A stretch of 64,000 nt of DNA from Smittia aterrima. Its lineage: Eukaryota > Arthropoda > Insecta > Diptera > Chironomidae. The notes under the pieces were generated by a model that saw only the letters and a program-made list of their open reading frames with translations, did no database searches and was not told the DNA's origin. This document shows positions 54,014-64,000 of this stretch, one piece after another. Numbering within the stretch: the first letter of the stretch is position 1; each line of letters begins with the position of its first letter. A program made the translations under genes and the position numbers. The stretch lies in contig CP093830.1 of the NCBI GenBank assembly GCA_033063855.1, positions 3,720,854 to 3,784,853 of the forward strand, given 5' to 3'.

Positions 54014-56655
54014 CTACCAGTCTTCTTCGAGTTTACACATAAAAGCTTGAGAAACTTTCTTTCTATTTTTAGTCTGTTTCATCATCATATTCTCCATTAG
54101 CTCAACAGGTTGGTAGATGTGCATGAATTGGTGCTCAACGCACAAGACTTGATAATAAAGAGTTTTAGCCTCTTGATGGAGAATGCTCGCTCCGAGATTC
54201 AAGAGCCATCTGAAGTTAGTTGGAAGTTTGTCCATTTCTTCATTGGCCCTGCCAGGTTCGCTTTCGATGATTTGGAAAACTTTTTGCCAAATGTTGTAGT
54301 CAGGAGTGATTAGTGTCAGAACATTAAGTTTTTTCTCGTGATTTCGGAAAATTTCTTGTAACGTTGGGTCAACAAATGAATCTAAAATTATTTCATCTGA
54401 ATCGCTGAGATCAGAATCTGAATCATCGTCGCTTAAAATATTTGTTTCTTTTAGATTTCTCGGTTGATCGTCTTCTTTTTCTGTTGAAATGTTAAAACTT
54501 TTCTTTTGTTTCTCTTTGATGAGAGATCGCCACTTTTCACGCGTTTTGAGTGTGTCCTTTAACAATTCTTCGTGAAATGCTACTTCATCCTTGTCATTCA
54601 AATCCTTTTCAATATTTTGTCGTCTCTTCACATCTTTGCGCCATTCATCTTCATTCATTGCGTGAAGAGCGAGCTCGTAATTTTCTTGATGATAATCTTT
54701 CAGAATTGGTTTTGGTTTCTTGAAAAAGAATGATTTTGGAAATGTTGAAGCTTTTGTTTTAAGCGCGACGCCAGCTTCCTCACAACTTTTCACGAACTTG
54801 CTTGGTCTCAGGTAGGGTTCGCAAGTTTGCTCTGATAAATCTTCTTTTGGTTTCACACTCTCATCAAGACGAAGGATTTTTTGAAAATTGTCATTCAGCG
54901 GTGAGAATGAACTGTCAAACGAAATCATTGCTTGGACTTCATTGGTCTCTTTATAATTTTTACTAAGATTTGTCAGCTGTTGTCGAATATTCATCTTTCC
55001 ATGCATTCGCATCTCATTCTTCGTATTTTTTCGATCTCCGTTTAGTCCTGCAACATTCGACTCCATCGTCGTTGTTGAAGGATCAAGTTTATTTATCATT
55101 GAATTCAATGCTCGATACGGTTTATCGTTCGAGTAGTTGGGATGAAAGAGCATCGGATAGTAAAACTTTTCAAGAATCACTTGTCGATATTCGATAAACT
55201 CCATCCAATCTTTGTAAACGAAAACTTTCTTTAAGTTGTCGAAACTTGTTAAAGCTTTATTAACTGTACGAGCAGCTTTTGACATTTCTTCTTCTCGATA
55301 GCCATCGAGTCCGAATAAAAGTTTCAACGCAAAGATGATAAAGGCCATCGCACGTCCTTCGTAGTTTGGAATGAGAGATGATTTTTGTCGATAATTCATA
55401 ACAGGAGGTAAGAAAGTTATCAACCGCTCGACTTGTTGCTGAAACTCTTTCGGCAAACTCATTTCTTCAGCATATCGGCGACATAGCTTGAAGAGATTCG
55501 GTGCGCGAATTGATGTTCTGAGATCAGGAATCATTCTCGTGAAATAAGTTACATGCAATCGAAGTGATTCGTAGTTCGGCATACGATAACTGTGAAACTC
55601 TTCAAAACTGATTGGAATTTTTTCTTCGATATGATCCTCGGGAAGGAATTTCTTGCAACTGAAGTAGGACAAATGACCTTCGCGAACAAATCGAATGAGA
55701 TCTGACAGCTGAATGTTGCTTTTGCAGATGTTCAAAGCTGCGTAAAGTATGCAAAGAATCGTAGTTCCATTCATAACCAAGAGACGCTCAGATCGTGACA
55801 ATTCTTTGTAGAGAATTTTATATTCATTCTCTTCGCTTTTAATCTTTGACTTTTTACTTGTCATCTTTCGCTTCGATCGCTTTTTCGCCTTCATTCCTAC
55901 TTTAGAGAATCCGATTTCAAGTTCTACGTTTTCTCGGTCAGAAATGATTGTTTCAATTGACAGATTAGCGAGGCTTGAACTGTTGAAACTTTCAGATTTA
56001 AATGAATCGCTGAGATGTTGCGAAATAATCTTTTCACTTCTTCGTGATAGCCTTCGCTTAAGACTAGCTCCTTTTAAGGCAGTTTCGGCGAATTCTAGTT
56101 TTGGCTTTTTCTTAGTTACACTCTTCTTTTTCGGCTTCTTATTGTACAAGATCTCGGCATCTCTACAAGACAAGAATTTAAGTAATTGCTCGTTTAAATA
56201 AAAAGAATTAGTCTTTACGCTTGTCGGAAACGAGAAAATAGTTTAGGCGCATCTGTTTGATCCTTATCGAAGAAAGCAGCTTCTGATAGACTCAAGTAGC
56301 TGATCCACAACTGAAGACAAGTAACTTTTAAGTTTGGAACCATCTCGATGTTTAGAATTTCATTAACTAATCCGATGAGAATGAAATTGTATTCTTCAAA
56401 ACTTGTTAATCGACGAGCTAGAAAGATTTTGTTAGATACATTCTTTAGTTTATGTCAAGACTTTCTACCTTTTAAGTTTTCAGCTTTCTTTGTATTCTTG
56501 ATTCGTTGTTGTTTCTTAATTTTATCAAAGATTTCTTCCTGTTCAAGTTCCGCCGCAGCTTCAATGTGACATTCTTCACAGAAATACAATCCGTCGTTTA
56601 CGTAGAACTCTGTGCCTCTGCACCGTTCACAGACCATTCCTCCGTAGGTCATCAT
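54014..56655 (-). CDS. TAF1B: RNA polymerase I-specific factor TAF1B (Rrn7-like)
   Basis: The exons are 56655-56469, 56417-56219 and 56162-54014, with phases 1 and 2, giving 844 residues. TAF1B is a TFIIB-like subunit of SL1 that recruits Pol I to rDNA promoters. The N-terminal zinc ribbon has C9-x2-C12 and C26-x2-C29 (VCERCRGTEFYVNDGLYFCEEC), typical of Rrn7/TAF1B. A helical region follows (SFEEYNFILIGLVNEILN, LQLWISYLSLSE), then a Lys-rich linker with nuclear-localisation character (KKPKKKSVTKKK). The long cyclin-fold part includes HLSYFSCKKFLPEDH, FTRMIPDLRTSIRAPNLFKL and a C-terminal NFRWLLNLGASILHQEAK block. Length fits other insect homologues. The start is the first of two adjacent ATGs. 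Confidence 0.88.
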
Positions 56656-56961
56656 TTTTATTAATTTAACTATTTTAATTAAGAAACTTAAGAAAACCAG
56701 AAAACTTGAAAAAAAATTGTTTACGTTTTGTATGCGCTGTTTCTTCTAAAACTTTCACAACTTGCCGAAGTTCGCAACTTTTCCGCTAGAGGACTCTCTC
56801 AAATTTAAATCTACAACGAATGTTTTGTTAAACCAATTAAAAATAGACTCTTTTCTAATTTTCTTATTTATTTAATCAGTATCTTCTTCACAATTTACAT
56901 ACAAAATAAAATTAAGTCACATGGTTTTTATAATCAATAAAATATATAAGGCTTTTGAAGA

Positions 56962-59900
56962 TCAAATTGATGATGTCTTAATTTCCAGTAATTGAGGATG
57001 ATTTTCTACAATGTTTAGCAAGATTGTATCAATGTACTTTTTGAGTCTTCGGCACTCGTCATCCTTTTCTTGATAGGCACCTTGAAGCTGTAAAAAGAAG
57101 AAAAATAATCAACGATTTGTTTGAAGGTTGTTAACACATATTTTGTAACGGAAATGAAAAAATGTTTAGTTTAGGTAATTAAGAAATGATTTCGTGTGAG
57201 AAGTCAAACGCAACGACAGCACGCTGTCAACGCTTGCCTAATAATTGTTAGCCACTCATATTTTCAATAAACGAAAATTTGAAATGTTAGAAACAGAAGA
57301 AAGAAAATCACTCAACACCAGAATAGAAAACCGTTTATCGCAGTCTTTGCTGCGGAAATTGGTGTTTACCTGAGTCAAAGAATTCATGAGTGCATCGTCC
57401 TAGATTCACCAACGAAAAACAGATGGCAAACATCAAATACTTGTGAATATGAGATGAAAGTGCGAAAGATATGATTTTACCTGATTCTGTCCCATTTCTT
57501 TGAGTTCATCAGCGAGATTCGCCATGGAAGTCCCACCGTTTAGGAGATTGCGTCCCTCTTCAATATTCTTATTAAGTAACATGGCCTGGAGCTCTTCATT
57601 TGCTTCCTGTAACTGACGGTTTTGAAGTTTCATTTCATCGAGTTCATGTTGAATTTCTTCTGACGAAGTGTTCGATTCGAGAGACAATGACGATGAAGAT
57701 ATGTGATGATGGAATCCGTTAGCTTTTCTTACAGACACCATAACTGCTTGAGTTTCTGTTCGGATCCTCTCGATCTCCTTGTGAAGCTCCATGATTAGCT
57801 GCTCTGACTGATTCTTGTCCGCCAAGTAACGTTTTTCATGATCTCTTGCTTCAACTAAATTCTCTTGCGCAATTGAAAGATTAAAACGTGCCGTCTCAAG
57901 CTTATCGTCAGTTTGCGATAGCTCAGCTGATTGTTTATCACATTGAGTTCTCAGTCGGTGGATTTCGTCACGCAACGCTGCCGCTTCCGTTTCTATTGTT
58001 TGGATGCGAATTTGACAATTTTCGTTCTTCAGTTCAGCTTCACGTTCAACCCGCGCGAGTAGCTCCCGATAACGTTTCTGCTCCTCAACCAAGCGTTCTT
58101 CAGATCTAAGCTCAGTCTCTCTTAGCTGCTCTTCAAGCATATGATACTTTGTTTGAAGTACAGCATATTCCGTTTTGGCACGAGTGGTTCTATCGTCAGT
58201 ATTCATCTGAGTGTCTGCGAGATTTGTGATTTGTCGTTGAAGAAGTTCCAATTTGTGATTCAGATCCTGGACGTCTTCGAGACTCACGTCACTATACATA
58301 TCCTCGGTAGTGTCGCAATTTGAGCTTCGACCTGACGAGTTGAACGACGACGAACGATAGAGATGACTAAAAAGAGAGGAAAAGTTAGTGTCATGTGACA
58401 ATCGCAAGAATCATTCGCCATTCATTGATATTAAAATGAGAATCTATTGTTGAACGAACGACTCATTTCCATACGAACAAAAGGCTTTTCACCTGTTGGC
58501 TCACTCTTAACTACTTACTTCGCTAGTACATTCGAACCGAGCGGCCGTTTCATGCTGCAATAGAAAAACAAATGTTATTTAGCTTTCCAACATTTCATAA
58601 AGTCGCCCGTGCGGCTAAGACTTGTGGCCAGTGGAATTATGGGAATTTGCGGTAATTGGGTGGGGCGATTTAAATCAAATTAGAGGTTCATGTGTGAGCA
58701 GAGGCATGCACGTAAAATGAGAGAAAAAAAGATATCTCTTCCATCTCTGTGCGAAATGTTAATCAAGTTGCGAGAAACTTGAAAGTAATCAAAACATTTC
58801 CATCGATTTCTTATAGCGACAAAATTTCTCTCGCTTCGCTGCCAATTGACAGAGTCCAACACATGCAAACCGTGAAATTGTGGGTTTTCTTTTTGAAAAA
58901 ACAACAACAAAAAACCATCATCAATCAGACACATAATCACGGGCCAGGTAATTGACTCTACTTCTGCAATTGACTTGGACGGATTTATATAAGTTATCGC
59001 GATGTGCCGTCGAAGCCTTACGGCGATCACTCGATTTTCTTTCAATTGCATCATCGTAAAGGAATGTTGTTGTTACTTATAAATGATTCAGGTGCAAATC
59101 TTTTATTGATTTTGAGGACAAAGTCTATGTCATGGTTAAACGAACGTGGGTGGACTCGTGAGAAACTTCCAACTGGTCAATTGATTTCTTTGACTAACGT
59201 CATCGACACTCACCTGCCACGTAAACCTCGTAGGCTCGTTCGTGACCATGTGTGACGGCTAATTGAATTCTTTTCAGCATCGCTAGTTAAGATAAGATAC
59301 ATAGAATCAGTTTCCGCTGTATACTCAATTATTTTTCAAGCGAATCTGTTTAAGATCTTCATTAATCAGTCCAAGTAAACAATTTGAATAAACTTACTTT
59401 TGAAAATGTGGAGCCAAGTCGAGATCAACTCCGTCTTTATCGACCGCGATTGCTCCGGTTTGGTTTGGAGCTTCTATCGTCGACGACATGTGATCGCTTT
59501 CACCGAAACACTCGTAAGACTCCCCGTCGGAAAGCGATGAACACTGCGATGATTTGGATGGACCTGTAAAATATTAAATTGAACGTTTTGAGAATCTTAA
59601 GATGTTTCAAGGTTCATGTTTCATCATTTTATGGCTTTGACGAACTCGACATCGATCCTCGTTGTATTTACATTTCAATTAAATCTTGCACAAGTTAAAG
59701 CTCTGACCATAAACAAAATTCGAAATTGGTTCAAGGCCCTAACTAATTTCTGATCAAAATAAATATTTCATAGCCATTAGAAGTTCTGTTCTCTCTCTCG
59801 CCCACAGTAATTATGATCAGCGAAGCATGCCCGAGCGATTTTCACTCTTCTTCACAGTGTGGAGATGCTCTCGACAAAGTTCGAAGTACAATCTTTGATC

Positions 59901-60447
59901 TTAAACAATTTTCAATGACGAAAAACTTCACGAATCGTGTAAATGTTGAAACAGAATGATTTTGTCATTTCACATTGCTCTACTCAATTCACACTTCAAA
60001 CGAAAAAATCCACACTGCTCTACTCTCACTCTTTGTCCAACAATTTGCAGAAATGTTGACTCGAACAAATCAACAACGACAATTCTTTTTCTCGACTACA
60101 CGAGCCAGCAAGTGGTTGAAAAGTGAAATTATGACTTTTCACGACAAATTGCGCAAGCGAACATCGCGAAAAAGGTCGCATCAACTTAATTGAGTTTGAA
60201 GTCGAAGGCGAGCTATGAACGATGAGCGCGGGAGTGTCGTGAGCAATAGCGTTAAGCCAATTAAAGTTTAGTTTTGACGAAGTCATGAGGTTAAGTGAGA
60301 AGTGACAAAGTTACCTGGTGGACTGCTTGGCTCGGATGAATCCGAAGCTCCATTAACTGTTAAAAGATACTTTGGTCGTTGACTCTTTCCGTTAGGCGTC
60401 GATGATGTTACCGGTTTCACTTTATTGGATTCGGGCGATGGTGTCAT
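56962..60447 (-). CDS. nuf: Nuclear fallout, class II Rab11-interacting protein
   Basis: The exons are 60447-60315, 59563-59398, 58554-58519 (36 nt), 58366-57481, 57399-57370 (30 nt) and 57087-56962, giving 458 residues with every phase continuous. Nuf/Rab11-FIP3-4 links recycling endosomes to microtubule motors during furrow formation. The N-terminus is Ser/Pro-rich. The large exon is one long heptad coiled coil (DLNHKLELLQRQITNLADTQ onwards). The last exon is the Rab11-binding FIP-RBD at 418-458, with YIDTILLNIVENHPQLLEI. Both tiny exons can be skipped without breaking the frame (N at the junction in either case for the 36-nt exon), so they are likely alternative. The 36-nt exon contains its own ATG, allowing a shorter N-terminal form. 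Confidence 0.88.
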
Positions 60448-63400
60448 TCTTCATCGATCACTAGTCTCAACTCCAAGTTGTACCTGAAAGCAGAACGAGA
60501 GTGTTAGTTAAGCAAAGTTACATGTTTCAGCTTTTATTGTTTGTACAAGACAACTCTTCCTTCCTCATACTTTGTACTTGTGCAGTGCATTCGATGTTAC
60601 ACAAATTCGCTGCTACTGTTTTCAGTGGTTAAATTGAATAATCGACGTTTTCTCGCGAAAAAAGGGTTGCAAAGCATTTTTCTTCAACTTTCGCAATTGA
60701 AATCAACCGCGTAATGAGAAAAAAGTAAGAAAGCGTCAAATTTCTTTCTTCTCCGAGGCGAGAAAAGTTTTTACTTAAAGGTGCCTTTGGACTTAGTCTG
60801 AGAAGGAAGATATCATCATAAATGGTTAGATCAGCTAATGGATTCAAAACAGAGCTTAAGAGAAATTCAATCGACACATTCATTATGACGAAAGCAAATG
60901 GCTCAAGTCCGAAGCTTCGATAATCTCATGGCTTCCGCTCGAACACGAATCGCAATAGTTTCACTTCCAACCTTCGTCAAATTTCAGATGAAATTGCCGC
61001 TCGAGATGAGATCGATTGGCAGATTTCGACTATTTCCACAAAACAAAACAAAACCAAATCCGTAAATAAACGAGAAACTTTTCGCACTAATTGATCGAAT
61101 AATTGTTTCACCGAAACTGTTAACGCAACAAATTAAAGTTGCGCTTAGTTCTTAATGAACCGAGCGCAATGTGTTCAATAAATTGAATTTTGGTTTCAAT
61201 TGCAGTTGTGCAATAAAAAGTGAAAAGTGCGATGATGATGAAAAATGATTCTATTTTATCGCTACTAATTAAAAACATTTTGTAAATTTAATTTGCGATT
61301 CAGTAACAAGTGATGACGAGACGATTCTTGCCTGGCGATGAATGAAATCACAAATTTTATTACGGAATGCTTTGGGGGCGTTTACACTCCAGACGCTCAT
61401 CAATTTTTATGGCTCATTAGTTCCAGCAGAGAGGGTGAGACTAATAAAACTCTATTGAGACGTCAGACTACGGTGACAAGGACGCTCAAACGATGCGTGG
61501 TGTGAACAAATTTGTAGGTGGCTTAATGTGAAGAGAAATTCGTAGAAAATGGGCTCGGTAGTGACAAAATCGCGAATGAGTCAACAACTTCACGGAAGTC
61601 GAAACTTAATTCGACGAAACAACGGTAAGCAGTTTAATTTTGGCATCTTCAACTAAATCGCCCGCTCAGCATTTTTCTTCTTCCATTAAACACAATCAAA
61701 ACTTTAATTCAAAATCACGTCGTCGCCAACAATAAAAAAGATTTTATCATTTCCGGACAATCAAATTCATTGTCAGCAGCGATTACATGAGAAAGCAAAA
61801 TAAAGCAAATGAAGAGGCTCACGAACTGAAAGGGAAATCTTATCAGCTGTTGTCTCTCAAGGACTCTCAAGTCCTTCCGTTGTAACGACAGATGCGAATA
61901 ATAAAATTCTGAGGATCCTTATTGATGTCTTCGGTAACTCAACACCGACATCATCTGGTTTGTTCGTTGGAAAACTAGAATCATTTAATATTCGAGTCTA
62001 GAAATAAAAACTTGTTCTTGCACATGCCGATGCGTTTGACGGGGGAATTTTTATTTTTACACAGCTCGAATTGTGTCGAATTTCTATGCTGCACACGACC
62101 GAGGCTTCACGCATCTGTTGCCGGGAATGATAAATCTTTCCGTTTTACGATCAGCACCAGCTCAGTTTTCTTGCGACTTTTAGACACAATTTCAATGAAA
62201 TCTAATTTCACGAGTCTGTCAAAAACTCAATTGAAGTTTCAAGTCGTGATGTTTAAGCTTTAAAGTCGATTGAATTTGTTTATGCGTTTTTTGCCACCGA
62301 ATCACGCGCACAAAGTTTCATCACAAGGCAAATAGCGTCTGGTTTTCAATTTGATTGCGACAGACTGCAAACGAAGCTTGAAATTTCTCCCCACAAAGAA
62401 CAAATGGTTTCTCATTGTAAATGCAAGGGCCGGAAACTCCACATTCCTCGACTTCTTCAATGTTATCTCTTCTCATAACTCTCCCACAAATGCACGAGCA
62501 AATACCAAACAATGGAGACATGAATCATCAAACTCCGCGCTTAACCTTACATCAACATCATGATCTCATTTGCAGAAACGGAACTGAGCAAAAGAACGAA
62601 AAAGAAGAAATAATCTTGAAGGTGTTGGGAGACACTTCTACCCTTTCAAAAGAAAACGAACCTTACACAAGTCTCTCTCAACTTTAGTTGCACAATGGAT
62701 CAGTGTTATGACGTGCGATCACCGAAAAAAAATACCTTACAAGCTAAAGATATTCGAACCTACCTTGAAAAATGTTGTTGTCTGTTTGACTTTAACTGTT
62801 GTGTCTTTTCCGTATGTGGTCGTGGATTGTTCGAAGCACTTCAACAAGCGACGGCGAGGAAAAATCTCTTCGTGACACACAAATTTCAGGTTTTAAATGT
62901 TTTTCTTCTCCGCTTTGACTTTATTTTTGGATTCGAAGCAATCAAGCACCACAAATTCACTTCATCACGCCACAAACCGAGACTTTCTCTGCATACGAGA
63001 GATTTTATGTTTTGCGCAAACTTGATTTTTCCGAGATTCTTTTGTTCGATTGGCAATTAAGCTACGAACACCAACAAACAAACTCAGGTTGACTCAGGTA
63101 GAAACAACAAGTCGGAAATCTTTTTAGCCTTCCCGTCTTCCGAAGAATTTATTTTATTGCACTTTCCTAATGTTTTCAACACTCTCAGGAACCTCGACTA
63201 AATGCTCAACGTCACGAGGCAACAAAATAATTTAAAATTCCACCTCCGCGGATGACGATACTTGTTTAAACATTCACGAACTAAACAGAATGGCGCTTTA
63301 AAGTTTTTATAAAAAAATAAAATATGAATGTCAGCGGATCAGCCGAATGAACTTCTCGTCGCGAAGGTAAACTCAATACTAAGCGTTTTTTGAGAGCGAA

Positions 63401-63574
63401 ATATTTTCTGAAATATTTTAAACTCACCCACACTAACAAACTCTTTCTTTCTTTGTCGTGGAACGTGGAAGAAAAGAAAACAAACAAGTGCAACGTTTTT
63501 CGAAAATGAACAAAATGTCAGTTGCAGTTAAATTATCGAAAATTTATTCATTCGATCGTTGTGATAATACTTGA
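60448..63574. promoter_or_regulatory. nuf 5' region and spacer
   Basis: About 3 kb with no supported coding exon on either strand. It includes nuf promoter and 5' UTR and the 3' UTR of the gene at the right edge. The frames at 62421-62687 and 62695-63060 have no motifs and were not accepted. Confidence 0.4.
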
Positions 63575-64000
63575 TTAGGCGGCGTTATCAAAAACATTCT
63601 TTAAAGCTTTGATATAAAAGTCGGGAATGAACTTTTCAAGTTCCTTCTCGCCTTGTTCGATTCTTGTTAGATATCCGTCAACATCAGATATCTTGTGCTC
63701 GCCAGTTTCGACAAGAAGTGTTTGATACTTGTTATTCTTTCCAAACAAAACATCCGTGTTTAATCGATCACCAATCATCAAGAACCTGTTGCTATCACGA
63801 TGACTCTCATGCTTCAATGCAATGTCTGCTAAGACTTTCGATGGTTTCCCTGCAATCGTTGCTTCTCTTCCAGATGCTGACTCAATCGCTGCGATTATAG
63901 GCCCAGTGTCGGGAAAGGTGAATCCAGGAAAATCGAACTTTTCGTCGCCGTTAGTCGCGATGAAAATCACAGCAGGATTTCTCAAGTAGTTGACAGCTTT
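63575..64000 (-). CDS. HAD-family phosphatase, phosphoglycolate/pyridoxal-phosphate type (C-terminal part)
   Basis: The frame is open across the right edge, giving the last 141 residues. Marks of the C2a-capped HAD phosphatases (PGP, chronophin, 4-nitrophenylphosphatase) are visible: FIATNGDEKF, the substrate loop GPIIAAIESASGREA, the motif III lysine in AGKPSK, and motif IV GDRLNTDVLFG with its acidic pair that binds Mg2+. The C-terminus (DFYIKALKNVFDNAA) is of normal length for the family. The N-terminal half with the catalytic DxD is outside the window, so the substrate cannot be assigned. Several such genes usually lie in tandem in flies. Confidence 0.85.
   Translation of the reverse strand, partial: KAVNYLRNPAVIFIATNGDEKFDFPGFTFPDTGPIIAAIESASGREATIAGKPSKVLADIALKHESHRDSNRFLMIGDRLNTDVLFGKNNKYQTLLVETGEHKISDVDGYLTRIEQGEKELEKFIPDFYIKALKNVFDNAA

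Noticed and set aside
62421..63060. Two plus-strand frames of 88 and 121 codons
   Set aside because: No conserved motif, no plausible splice partners, upstream of nuf on the opposite strand.
1..64000. tRNA genes, CRISPR arrays and full transposons
   Set aside because: I looked for B-box-like GGTTCGAATCC words, regularly spaced repeats and transposase or reverse-transcriptase motifs and saw none that hold up. A tool scan could still find a divergent case.

Overview
The window is nuclear DNA from an insect, most likely a lower dipteran of the midge type. This rests on the gene set (hunchback, glorund, perilipin Lsd-1, a pasiflora-type tetraspan, ClC-a, nuclear fallout, TAF1B, DGK-theta), AT-rich spacers and very short introns (mostly 50-80 nt, GT-AG). 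The species cannot be named from sequence alone. No prokaryotic features, viral genes or CRISPR arrays were seen. Most genes are multi-exon. I rebuilt the exon chains by hand from splice sites and phase continuity, so coordinates given as spans cover introns and the exon lists are in the evidence text.

Layout: (1) 99-503, minus: first exon of an FLVCR/DIRC2-like MFS transporter running off the left edge. (2) 2327-4164, plus: lysosomal MFS transporter MFSD8/CLN7. (3) 6095-7831, plus: hunchback, single coding exon, with about 2 kb upstream and 4 kb downstream of gene-free, probably regulatory DNA. (4) 11835-15596, plus: tandem array of four paralogous small four-helix membrane proteins, each with the same three exons. 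(5) 16494-17696, minus: a six-exon Ras-like GTPase of the RERG/RASL11 type, with a divergent plus-strand exon encoding a signal peptide at 17902. (6) 20142-21439, minus: PTAR1, then a 96-bp palindromic element with short tandem repeats, then glorund (hnRNP F/H) at 22317-24732, plus. (7) 27021-36000, plus: chloride channel ClC-a with at least two alternative N-terminal coding leaders that join the same exon, and an unassigned pair of exons inside its large intron. (8) 36660-38632, minus: perilipin Lsd-1. 39344-40198, minus: pasiflora-like tetraspan. 40661-41886, plus: Golgin-45. (9) 43133-51518, plus: diacylglycerol kinase theta with two alternative last exons. (10) 52998-53285, minus: a strongly folded putative RNA polymerase III transcript. 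(11) 54014-56655, minus: TAF1B. 56962-60447, minus: nuclear fallout (Rab11-FIP). 63575 to the right edge, minus: C-terminal end of a phosphoglycolate/pyridoxal-phosphate type HAD phosphatase.

The genes are ordinary, unrelated housekeeping and developmental genes rather than a pathway cluster. The least explained signals are the structured Pol III-like RNA locus, the four-copy membrane-protein array with rearranged spacers, the palindromic element between PTAR1 and glorund, the folded segment just after Golgin-45, and the alternative leaders and unassigned exons of the ClC-a locus.
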